NCBI RefSeq assembly: GCF_016802725.1
Contig: NC_052677.1
Coordinates: 15,488,329 to 15,552,328 of the forward strand
DNA from: Solenopsis invicta
Lineage: Eukaryota; Arthropoda; Insecta; Hymenoptera; Formicidae
Direction: 5' to 3'
DNA length: 64,000 nt
Positions 13,298-24,260 of the stretch are shown piece after piece. How positions within the stretch are numbered: position 1 is the stretch's first letter; every line of letters starts with the position of its first letter. Position numbers and translations under genes: made by a program. The notes under the pieces were generated by a model. That model was not told the DNA's origin. It did not search any database and was given only the letters and a program-made list of their open reading frames with translations.

Positions 13298-16200
13298 ATA
13301 TATCTTTCAAATATATCAAAAGATATATTTGAATAAAGCGCATCACACAAAACTAAATCTTGAAGATTTACTTTTTCAAGTTTGTCGAACTCAATATTAA
13401 TTGTGCAGGTATCACTTGGAAATTCCCACATTTCTGCCGAGGGATGAAATAAGATTTTTCATAATAAGATATGTCATAATAAGATATTTGATTGTAAATA
13501 ATATCCACAAAATAACATTATACCTTAAAAGCTCTTTTTGAAGAGAATTCTTCAGAGAAATTTAATTTGATAATTTAAATTCTTTTTTAATGAGTGATCA
13601 AAGTTTTGAAATTAGTACATAGACTTTTGTAGATATTACTAATGTCTTTTATAACATTTCTTAATAATTTTTATTCACGTAACATAATCAATTATGTAAA
13701 ATTCACAGAAATAATTCTACAAATAATTCTCTTTAAATTCTTAAAAATAATCTTAAAAATAAAATAATTAAGAATGAATATCACATACAAAATTGGAAAT
13801 AAAAATCAACTATCATAATATTATGCAACAATGTATATTATGCACGTATGTAACTACGAATGTATCTATCTTTGTTGTTCCCATAATATACATAGTGCAC
13901 ATTACAAATATTTATAATTCATTTTTTTTTTTAAATGTAATTTTGCAAAATAATATTTTTACACATGTATAAATTTAGTGTGAAATGTTTTTCAATGCTT
14001 TTCAATACCTACCTCTTTTGTTTATATAATTTCAAAATTTGTAAAAATAAGAATAGAAAAGAATTAGAAGAAAAAAAAAAGATTTTTCAGAATACATTAT
14101 TTGGAAAATTCCTTTATGTAGAAAGCTATAAATAGTACAACATGGGGCCGAACTTTGTCATTCTCGACTGAGGACGACGTTCTCAGGCGTAGCTATGCGC
14201 GCGAAGCGCGCATAGCGCAACCGAGTGCTGAAAACAACGTCCAAAGTCGAAAACACGCTCGGCCCCATGTTGCATATGATATTTTATACAATGGAAGTAC
14301 GTTTTTTGCGGCATTCGAGAGAGAACTAGCATGTGGCATTTTCCTGTCACTGCCTGTCCCGCTTATAGGTTATGAGAGATCAGTGTACTACTTTCGCTCA
14401 TGCATTTCGACCCTACGCTCAGCGCATGCGTCACGAAATGTGCGGAGTCACGTGACAAAAATGCGCATGCAAAACCGTACGAGAATCTTGATTTTGCTCA
14501 CTTTGCCGTCCACGGATGGCAATATCCCCCACCCCAAAGATTCACGGCCATGTTACCAACTGTCCCCAAATGTCGCGAAAAACGGACTTCCTGTGCATAA
14601 AAGTATTAAATCAAAGCATAAAACTTATCTGAAATATCTTTTAATATGGAGTTTTCTGATATTCGTTCAAAATAAAATATCTATATCTAGTGTTTTAGTG
14701 AATTGTTTTAATCCTTCAACGCTTATAAAAAAATAAATCTTTATTTTAATCTTACAACATATTCTAAAATCATTTAAATAAGAAAAAATATTTTTTTATT
14801 AAATTCTTTGTAAACTTATTTCATAAATAAATTCTATTTTAAAGAATACGTTTATTATTACTTTTTACACACAAATAAATTATTAAGTTTCTATAATAAA
14901 GTATATGATAATATAAATTGTGACTAAATCTGACATACAGATTGCGGACAGGATGGTCTGTGAAAACGGGATCTTTCGAATCCCATGGTTGGGGACAGTA
15001 TTCAAATTCTTGCACGAGCAGTTCCAATCGTTGCGGACAATCTTACTTGCTCAGTGACGATGAACGAAAAGCTATTATTCAGGTAAACCTCATATAAACA
15101 ATGCATTTTATGATATATTTCAACCTTTTCTCCGATTTTTCAATTTATATTAAATATTTCAATATAAAAATAAACTCAGAATTCCGTTTAAGGAAATTAA
15201 ACACGTGTTATTTTTTTTCACAATAAAAATGTGATATTATTTTAAAAAATAATTATATTTATTTACTTCATATTTATATTATTTATTTTATTAGTTATAA
15301 TTATTTTTTGCGAGATTCAACTGTTACAACAATTGTAATGAAGTAACTAATAATGAAAATTCTGACAGTGAACTATATTATTTACATTCATATTCAATGC
15401 CTAAAATATATACATAGTATACTTAATATTCATTCCCATAAAGAGTTCCCAAGTTATTTGAAATATAAATTACAAAATTAATAAAATTTATTTTCTCGTT
15501 CTCTTCTTGTTCTCAAGAAAGTGAGTGTTCGTTGCATAGTGTCTTCAAGCAAATGTTTTCACAGGTAATACAAAGAGCCGAGGCTCTGGACCAGTCGGAG
15601 CAGGAACGAGTCGGTAGACTCGTCGAGAGACTAGAGAACATGAAGCGAAACGTATGCATCGTGACATCAAATAGATTAAACGAGAGACGCGGTTGCGGAA
15701 TTCGGTGCTCCGGTGGAGCTCGTTGCGTCTGTGCGTGCGCACTTTGCGGTGAAAAGTTTGGCGCGGTGCTGGGAGCGAGCGCAAATCTTTGCAAGGACTG
15801 CCGCAAATACATCTGTCAGAAATGCGGTATTGAGGCCACTAAACTTTATCCATCGAAAACAAGCGGCGATGGAAATGACGCGATTACTTCGTCGCGCAGT
15901 TCGTTACGCGTCGTAAGATTCGCTCAGGAACGGACAGGTGTTCAAAGATCTCATGCTAACGCGCCGAAACAATTCCTCTGCCGAATTTGCGCGGAGACCA
16001 GAGAGATGTGGAAGAAAAGCGGCGCTTGGTTCTTCAAAAGCATGCCGAAATATATTCTACCGGAGAAGAAGGTACGTGGAAGAGAGTCCAAACGTAGAAG
16101 ACAAAAAGATTTCGGCATATTAAGTTTGATACTACATTCAAAGCGAACACAGTACCAGAAAAAGAATGATTTTAATTATTTTTTTCTATCTTTGCTAATT

Positions 16201-19200
16201 AAAAGCTTTTTCTATCTTTGCTATTTTTAAATCTTGTTGAAAAAGAGAATTAATTTATTTTGAATGAAAAAAAATCCTGTATTAATGATGAAATTAAATT
16301 AAACTCAAAATTAAAATTCCACTCAAAGCTAAAATAACTCACTTTGTAAAAAGTTGGAAAATCATATTCTATAATTGAATTTATGACGTGATTAAATTAC
16401 ACTATTAGTTTTTTCTAGTTTGTCTCGTTGTCTATATTTTGAAAATATTCCTGAATGCCGTAGAATATTATATTATTCTACGACTTTCCCCAGCTAAGAA
16501 AAAGTTTAAAAATTATTAATTTAAATAGCAAGATTTTTAAAAATACATAGCACAAAAGATATTTTGCATAAAACATTTAATATTAATATGTACAAATGGA
16601 CAAACTACTGATAAATATTTAAACTGCTTTCTCTCCTCTTTTTATAATTTTTAGTATATTGATATAGCAATACAAACTTTTACATAGGAGCGAGGATGGT
16701 CTCGTCCTGGTCACAGAACATCGACGTGGACGATAGGAGGTCCATGTAGGTCCGCGGACTCAACTGATGCTCAGGATTCTTCGTCCGATGACGATGCAAC
16801 GCGACGACTCACGGTAGCCCGTGGTCATTCGCCTACAAATCTGTCAAGCAATCGTGAAAGCACCCCGACCAAATTGACAATTTCGAGTCCTGCAACAAGT
16901 ACCTCATCGCCGAGAAGTCTTCGAGGAAGGCCAAATGGTCTGTCGTCTTCGGGCTATCGCGAGGATGCTAGTTCTGACAAGCTGGACAAGTCTTGCCTCT
17001 CGATCGCCTCTCAATGTAGCAGACTTTCACCCACGGGCTCAATTAGCCCTCGTTCAAGAGCAAGCGGCAAAAGTCCGAACGAACTCCAAGTGGAGCAACG
17101 CGTATCTTTCGAAGACATTTTCGTAGATGACGAGAGAGCTAATGAGGCAGATGATGACGAAGAGGAAGACGTTCAAGAGACTCGCAAGGACGCTTCTACA
17201 TCCATAGACCGGTCAAAGGGCTCTCAGGTACAATCTCTCAGGTAAGGTAAGAATAATAACGACCAGAGTAGAAGTTTGAACTTACGAGGAAATATTGTTT
17301 CACAGACTAAAAGCGCCGACGATAGCGACAACGCCGACCACGCCGGTCGAGCGGTTTCAGACCATAGGCAAGATTCTCCAAGAGAAGAACACGGAACGGG
17401 ACGCGAGCAGGTCCTGCTCGGATCAGGACAGTTCTTCCAGCACTCGCAGCAACAGCCAAGTCAAGATACGAAAAACCCCGGAATACCCACAAGGTCATTA
17501 AAAACATCTTAGCAACAGTAAAACAAAATTGCATAATTATTGGCCAGAATAAAATGCTTCGCTATTTAAATATAAGTTTGTAATTAATGCAATTTTCGTT
17601 TTTTTTTACATAAAGCTTTTGCTGTTTAATTATTAATTTTTTCTTGACTTAAAATATATGATTTCATAAAAAAAAGAATTATCTCTGAAATGTTAAACAT
17701 TGAAATAATCCTTTTTTTTCAAGAAGAATCTACAGAAACATAAATAACTTTGACATTATAAAAAATTAAAACTGAGTTTTAGTAGTGAACTAAAAAATGT
17801 AAATAATAATAATTTTCTATAAATTCATATTTAGAATATCATTAAAACTTAAAATATTATAGAAAAACAAAATAAAAAATTTTTAAGAGAAAAAGACTAG
17901 TAATTTAGTTCAGTTTGAAGAAAATTAAACATACTAAATCGCCGAAATATTGGAATTAAACAGAAACGGGACAAGATTATGGGACTCTCGAAGTCTCCTT
18001 GCGATACGACCCGGCAGATCAGTGCCTCCAGTGCAAAGTGGAACGTGCACGTCGTCTAAGGCCCATGGATATCCAAGGCCTCGCCGACCCTTTTTGCAAG
18101 CTGAACATATTGCCCGTCAGAAAGGCATCGACGAGCAGGCGATTACGAACAAAGACAGTGCACAAGACACGCGATCCCGAGTTCAACGAGACGGTGAATT
18201 TCTACGGAACGACGGAAACCGACGTAAAGATCATGGATATTAATTCAATGATTGCAAATGATAACAATAAGTACATGTTAGAAATTTTTCTTGTACTAGA
18301 TCTCGACCGGCAAGGCGCTGCACATCCTAATCATTCAGGACGATCCTTCGGGTCAAGATTTTCTAGGAGAGGCGAGATTTCCCCTGCACGAATTAGTACC
18401 ATATCAAACGAAACATTACAAAATTTCTCTGCAAGCTCATTATCCAGTATGTTGAATACAGAAGTATGCGTTAATCTAATTATACTTATAAAATTTAATC
18501 TAATTCGAATTATTACGTCGAGGACAGCAAAGACACATTCTTTTATTTAAAATTATTCATAGAATAATTTTATAATAATTTATACGACGAAAACTATAAC
18601 AAAACATACGAAATAAGCATTTCTTATCGGCATGTATACAGTATAGATTATTTTAATGTAGGTGGACAACGAAGAGGAAACCTGGGGTATGTGTTCAAGC
18701 GGTCGCGGTCAGATTCAAATAAGCCTGAGTTATTGCACGCGTCGGCGTGCACTGCTGGTCACAGTGCATCGCGCTACGAATCTCTTGCCCATGGACAGCA
18801 ACGGGTTTTCTGACCCATTTGTCAAACTGGCACTCGTCGAGGATGCGACCGACAATCATCGGCAGCAACGGTTCCTAGACTACTCGGCCGCTCGCGCAAC
18901 TGCCAAAAAGCTGACCGGGAAGAAGACGGCCAGCCGCGGCTCGCAGAGCACGAGCATCAAGCGGAAGACATTGAATCCAGAGTGGAACGAAGAGTTCGTT
19001 TTTGCGACTCGATTGACGGAGCTAATGAAGCTGACGCTATGTCTATCCGTGTGGGACAAGGACTTCGGCAAGAGTAACGACTACCTGGGTACTGTGAACT
19101 ATCATTAATCACTTTATTCCATATTCATTTTTCTTCTCAATTTTGAGCGGATATGATAAGTTATGATCTTAAAAAATGTAACTCAAAATCTAGTATTTCA

Positions 19201-19715
19201 TGAACGAAATAAATTAGTTATGCTCCAATATATAATACATATTAATAAAATTTCATTAAATTAATATACAGTAGTTTTTAAAATTGTACTTAGATAAAAA
19301 GAAATAAGATTAAAAATATCGAGAGCCCCCATTTAAATTCTTTTTTTTTTCTTTTCTATTACTTAATCATATGACCAGTTTGATTAAAAATAGGCATTGC
19401 TTATCATCGCTTAACATTTATCTTACAAAAAAATGTGATTTTTCCTATCTTAAGAAAACGAAGAACTGTATTTTCCTCCATTATCACAACTATGAACCAG
19501 AATTATAAACATTCCAAAGTTATTGACTCATATAAGTAAGGTTTAAATACTATTATCGAATTTGTATAAAATGTTTATATTTTACAGGCGGTCTTATGCT
19601 AGGTTGTGGTAGCAAAGGGGCACGTTTACGACACTGGATAGATGCGATCAAGTTCCCGGATCATCGACATTTGGCGTGGCACAATCTAGCAGAGATGGAT
19701 GTGCCCATCGAGTAA
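12321..19715 (+). CDS. Rph: Rabphilin (Rab-binding zinc finger plus two C2 domains), 9 coding exons
   Basis: Synaptic-vesicle effector of Rab3/Rab27 that binds membranes and SNAREs in regulated exocytosis. Coding exons: 12321-12388, 14941-15082, 15565-16071, 16688-17241, 17306-17493, 17964-18223, 18300-18446, 18662-19088, 19588-19715; all GT-AG and in phase, 806 residues. The start exon begins at acceptor 12215 and opens MDEPITRGRWVCPNDRQL. The Rab-binding helix (about 71-100) precedes a FYVE-type zinc finger with Cys 128, 131, 146, 149, 154, 157, 209, 212 and the Rab-contact SGAWFFK at 222-228. A Ser/acidic-rich linker (240-486) leads to C2A (about 493-620; calcium-loop residues in MDIQGLADP and IQDDPSGQD) and C2B (about 636-785; MDSNGFSDP and VWDKDFGKSND), ending LRHWIDAIKFPDHRHLAWHN... 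Insertions in the zinc finger and in C2B are longer than in mammals. Converges on eIF2B5. Confidence 0.96.
13220..13296. repeat. (CT)n microsatellite
   Basis: Almost pure CT dinucleotide run of about 75 bp in the intron between the first two coding Rph exons. It produces an artefactual Arg-Glu repeat ORF on the minus strand. Confidence 0.97.
14138..14272. mobile_element. 135-bp fold-back element in an Rph intron
   Basis: Outer inverted repeats CAACATGGGGCCGA (14138-14151) and TCGGCCCCATGTTG (14259-14272) enclose imperfect inner pairing (GACGACGTT with AACGTC). At the centre is a perfect 11-bp stem, GCTATGCGCGC / GCGCGCATAGC, closed by a GAA loop (14192-14216). The shape is that of a MITE or single-stranded fold-back; no clear target duplication was found. 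Confidence 0.6.
14273..14610. other. GC-rich island inside an AT-rich Rph intron
   Basis: The base composition differs from the surrounding intron. The open frame running through it (14155-14736) has no recognisable protein features. It could be a continuation of the adjacent fold-back element, another transposon fragment or an alternative promoter. Confidence 0.3.
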
Positions 19716-19913
19716 TAGCTCTATTTCGGTAATCAGAAAGCAGGTCAAGGTTAAACATACGAAGTATGCGGGCTTTATCGACATGTTACATTTACACGGA
19801 TATACACACGCGCATACGCTATAATATACTTGGCGCGTGTGTTACCAATCTGTGCGTGATTTATCGTTGCTCAAAAATTAAGTATTATAAAGTATTAAGA
19901 GAGTTGATACGAA

Positions 19914-19919
19914 AATAAA
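19914..19919 (+). terminator. Probable Rph poly(A) signal
   Basis: AATAAA about 200 bp after the Rph stop codon (TAA 19713-19715) and before the convergent eIF2B5 gene, which ends at 20064. Confidence 0.55.
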
Positions 19920-20063
19920 GAAGTTGAGAACAGAGTGTCATTTTGTTATAATTATATTTAACAATATGTTCACATATCACACCACATGCATACAATCCTT
20001 TCTTTGTTATTCTCGGATATTCATATATAATACATATTTTATTTATATTTTAAATAGAAAATA

Positions 20064-23053
20064 TTAATCATTACTTTCAGTAGAATCTTCCTCTGCCTCT
20101 TGTAGCCACTTAATAAATTGCTGGACGGCGTTTCTCACTTTTGTATCCGCGTCGTCAGTAGACTCGTACCATTCTAAAATCTTTTCTTCCGAGAGTATAT
20201 CATCATCGTAAAATAGTTTTAACAGGCGTTGCGTGTACGGTAATAGCTCGTGGGTTGTACTGGCAACGTCTTCTATAGCACGCAAACAGTTTTCCTGAGC
20301 GTCTTCGTTCTTAACATAATTTAGAATAACAGGCTTAAAATAGGATATCATAATTTTCAGAGTCTCTTGATAATTCTGTTTACTAACGGCAATCTTCAAT
20401 TCGGAAAGATAATGCAACGGCAGACTCAGAATCGCTTTAATCACGTTGTATGTTACTTTATTAATAGTAACGTTATACGCGTACCTCGACGAATTTATTT
20501 CTAATATTAAGTTCTCGCAATTGAGCTGATCTTGATAACCGCGTAACAAACTATCAATGACTTCGGACAGGAACATATTAGTGTCATCTGGAATTGGAGA
20601 ATCACACTCCAGATCTCTTTCATCGCTAGACGACTCTGTGGAACAATCGTCGCAATCAACTACTTCAGTATTCTCCGATTTCTTAAAATACAAAAATCCG
20701 TCCTCAGCATCGAGATCTGACATTTTGGTCTTGACCAAACCGGAAGATGTGGACTCGATAATGGTATCAACGTATTTACTGCGCGCGGCAATATCAATTC
20801 CAGGACACAATATACATCCATCTATTTGGCTACCATATCTAATGATGCAATCCCGAAACAAGATGCTATCAGTAATGCTGCAATTATCTTTGATTCTGAC
20901 GTTTGAAAAGACACAAGAGTTGTCTATAGTGACGTTACTGCCTATCGTGCAATTGTCTGCGATCACAGATGTTGCAACTTTAGTTTTACTTCCTAACGAA
21001 CTGTTACATCCAAGAATACAATTTTTTTCTAGCAAACAACCTTTAGCAAAAGTAGCAGTTTCATGTTTATATGTACTTCGTGGCATGCAGATAAAATTCC
21101 TTAACAAAGGGAAAGCATCTGGTGCAAGAGGAAAACTAAGTCTACGCAAAACATCCTGGGTAAGCGTATAATGAGCCTTCCACGATGTAACTGGTAAAGC
21201 ATAATCTTCTACGTTTAACTGCTGCCAATAGATCCTTGAGTCCAAAATCTCCTCGTTCATCAATACTCCTCGAATAAAATCATCCATAGTCTAAAAACAT
21301 AGGAATATTTCACATAGTAAAAACTATATTTGTTTTATTATTATACAACATATTCCATAACTGATGGTACAACCGGGTTAAAAATTGATACATATTTTAA
21401 CGTAAAATACCAAATAATTCGTAAACTATTTATTTTTTAATAACTATATTTTAATACTTTTACAAAATAACAAAATAAATTAATTGATTTAACAAAAATA
21501 TATAATTGCTTAAAAAAAATGTAATAAATAATACATATTATTTTTTAAGGCAATTATTTTCTTTATATCAATTAATTTATTTCGATTCCATGCATACAAA
21601 TATTAAGATAAAAAATTAATAGTACACAAAATATTTCATATTTTCTGTCAAAATATATTTTTTCAAATTTGATTATCTTCAATAATCTTGATCTTTGTTA
21701 ATCTTCAATTATTTCGAAAATGTTGAATTAAACAAAAAATTATTAAGACACCTGTACCAAAGATTCGGGAGGTCCCAGGTTTGAACCCTGGCTGAGGTGA
21801 TATTTTTCGCAATAAATTCTTTTTTTCAGTTTTTTCAGGGAGAGAAAAGGTTAATATAGATGCTAGTGAGCATAAAGCATTATTAAATTAATTTTAATTT
21901 AATAAAAGTGATATTACTAACTCTTATTCGATTATAACTGTGTTATATGAACAAAAGTAAGGGCACACAGTTTGGTTGAGTCTGAGAAAGTATATAAAAT
22001 CACACGAATACATAAAAGCACTAAGATCCAGTTACGACCAAAGAAGGCCTTCTTGTTTAGATTTGTATGTTACATGTATCGGTCGAATATCTTTCTAGTT
22101 AAAAAAAATTATTTTATGTCTGACTAATTTTTTTTCATATAATCACCCCTTTCCCAATTGTATCATCACTTATGGAACAATTTATATCTGGATTCATTCC
22201 CAAACCTTAGTCCATATATATATAATGTTTCAACTTTTATAACAGCTTGATTGAGAAAATTGAAGGATAGCAATAAATAAAAGAGTTTAAGACTGTAATT
22301 CATACTTTACGAATCCATATTTCATTTGCACTAAAATAAAGAAACAATTTAGCTTGTTTTACTTACCTGAAAATCAAAGTTATCAGCAAAGAGTGGCAAA
22401 ACAGATGGCGAACACAAGTAAACATGAGTGTCCAAGTAGCAAGAATTGATTTCTACTTCGTTATGATCGAGAAACCAATCTAATTCTAACTTTACTTTCT
22501 TTTCATTGTTCTTCAGTTTAGTATAATACAGTATTTTATTGCTACTCTTATCCGATACAACTAGAGACGTTTCCTCATTGAGGTAAGAATCTTTTGTCGA
22601 CCCAAGATTTCGCAATACCATAGTCATAGCTGCTCCCTTGTCCTTCTCGACTTTTAGACGATGAGTGTTAAGCAAGGTCTTCAAATTCGTATTGGTAAAC
22701 ACATTTCCACGAATCAATATGAAGCAGCCTCTGATACATCCTTTTGCATCAATATCTCGTAGAGCATCCCCGAGAGATCTACAGCCATCAGAGATGATCA
22801 AGGAGATCGTAATATCTTTGTAAACACTTTCCATCAGATGTTTTTTTAATAGATCCAGATGACTGCTGCAGTAAAGAAACACTTCTTGTATCCTCGACTT
22901 TATCAGCGTTTCGATCATGTAATCGAAGAGCGGTATGTTTATCACAGGCATCAGGATGCTCGGTAAAACGTTCTGCGCTGGATTCAGTCTTGTCGTGAAA
23001 TCGTCCGCAAGAATAACGGCTTGCACAACGTCTTTACACACTTTCGTATTCAT
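20064..23053 (-). CDS. EIF2B5: Translation initiation factor eIF2B subunit epsilon, two exons
   Basis: Catalytic subunit of the eIF2B guanine-nucleotide exchange complex, which reloads eIF2 with GTP in the cytosol. Exons are complement 22367-23053 and complement 20064-21290, 637 residues. The start is ATG at 23053 (MNTKVCKDVVQAVILADDF); the frame stays open upstream to 23116 but has no earlier ATG. The N-terminal nucleotidyltransferase-like domain shows VLPSILMPVINIPLFDYMIE (about 30-49). The junction reads NFDFQ-TMDDFIRGVLMNEEIL. It is followed by left-handed beta-helix hexapeptide repeats (CILGCNSSLG, CTIGSNVTIDN, SITDSILFRDC), an acidic linker (DCDDCSTESSSDERDLE) and the C-terminal W2/HEAT exchange domain ending EKILEWYESTDDAD...FIKWLQEAEEDSTESND, with the expected aromatic-acidic boxes. 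The size is a little below the human 721 residues. The intron is 1,076 bp. Confidence 0.96.
21771..21800 (+). repeat. tRNA-like B-box fragment in the eIF2B5 intron
   Basis: CCAGGTTTGAACCCTGG forms a perfect T-arm-like stem-loop with a Pol III B-box match. There is no matching acceptor stem or A box upstream, so this is not a tRNA gene. It is more likely a relic of a tRNA-derived SINE. Confidence 0.4.
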
Positions 23054-24260
23054 GATCTCGGATGATGATATCGATAATTCACTGGAGTATAGATACAGAT
23101 CAATAAAAATAGTCAAGCTTTAAGCGACTGTGCCACGAACACGTGGGAATTCATATGGTTCCACGAGAAGATTGAGGTTAGGCAGGAACTTGAAGTAAAT
23201 TGGAAAAATCACTTTTTCTCAAGGTTAAGTTACACGCGATTGATGCGTTTTTTGATGCACTTTCTTGTAAGCATATTTATAGATATAAAACATTTTTAAA
23301 ATAATCCATATACGTGACGCAATTTCAAACTTTCATTACGAGAGTCTTCTTACTTTAAGTATGGTCAGCGAAACAAAGTCGAATACTTCACTTCAAGAAA
23401 ACACAAAGATGGTCAATTGCATAAACTCTTCCAAAAATTTCAGAACACAAAACACGTCCGATTCCGATCACATCTTACAACTTTATTGCGAGAATAAAAC
23501 AATATTCCCAGATTGATTGGAGTTCCAATCAACGATGTCAATTCATCTTTTCTACTCAAAATTAAACGACATCTAACATTTATTTTCAGAAACTTGTAAC
23601 AAATAAAAACGTATAATTTTACCATCATCGGTAATGTAGAATTCTATACTTGTTACTGATTAATGAAAATTCTCATGGTTGAACGTTTATGCGTAAAATT
23701 ATAATACATATAGCAAACAATGTAAACTGTTTCATCTATTATCTACGTGAACAATGATCAATAGATTATAAACATAAACAATACGAAAATAATTCATGTA
23801 AACGTAACCTTAAAATTTATGGTGCAAATAAATTTTATTTGGCTTAAAAATCTCTTCGTTCAAAATCTACACGCAAAATTACAAACGACACATGAAATTA
23901 CTATACTTGTAGAAATGTAAAAAATAAATTGGTGTAATTAATTCTTATTGGCACTTTCACTTACATTTCGGCGAGAAAATAACGGCGAAAAAATCTGCAA
24001 CCACGAAATCTCTCTGCCAATGCCGCAGACGCACGAAAGCAAATATATCGTTGATACAAGAGTCATATTACGTTATGTTTAACGTGTTCGACACTTCACG
24101 AGACACTCGCGATAATTTCTCGCTCGTAAGATTTGTAATTGAACGGAAACTGATTGCGAAAAAGCACGAAACAATTCGAATACGATTACCGTGTGTGGCG
24201 GCGGTTTCATGACTGAACGTGATTCGAAATTTAAGTGCGACGCTGCGATTGGTGGATTGT
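23054..24260 (-). promoter_or_regulatory. eIF2B5 upstream region
   Basis: Sequence 5' of the eIF2B5 start codon, with a more GC-rich segment at about 23940-24250. It probably contains the promoter and 5' UTR. No TATA box or coding gene was recognised. Confidence 0.35.

Noticed and set aside
13090..13431. Open frame with an Arg-Glu repeat
   Set aside because: It is the translation of the CT microsatellite.
14155..14736. 193-codon open frame
   Set aside because: Starts inside the palindromic element and runs through the GC-rich island; no protein family features.
16458..16486. Small palindrome CGTAGAATA...TATTCTACG
   Set aside because: Nine-bp AT-rich arms in an intron; could easily be chance.
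20557..21171. 204-codon frame opposite eIF2B5 exon 2
   Set aside because: Antisense shadow of a clear coding exon.
23054..23116. Possible earlier start of eIF2B5
   Set aside because: The frame stays open but its first codon would be TTG; the first ATG is at 23053.
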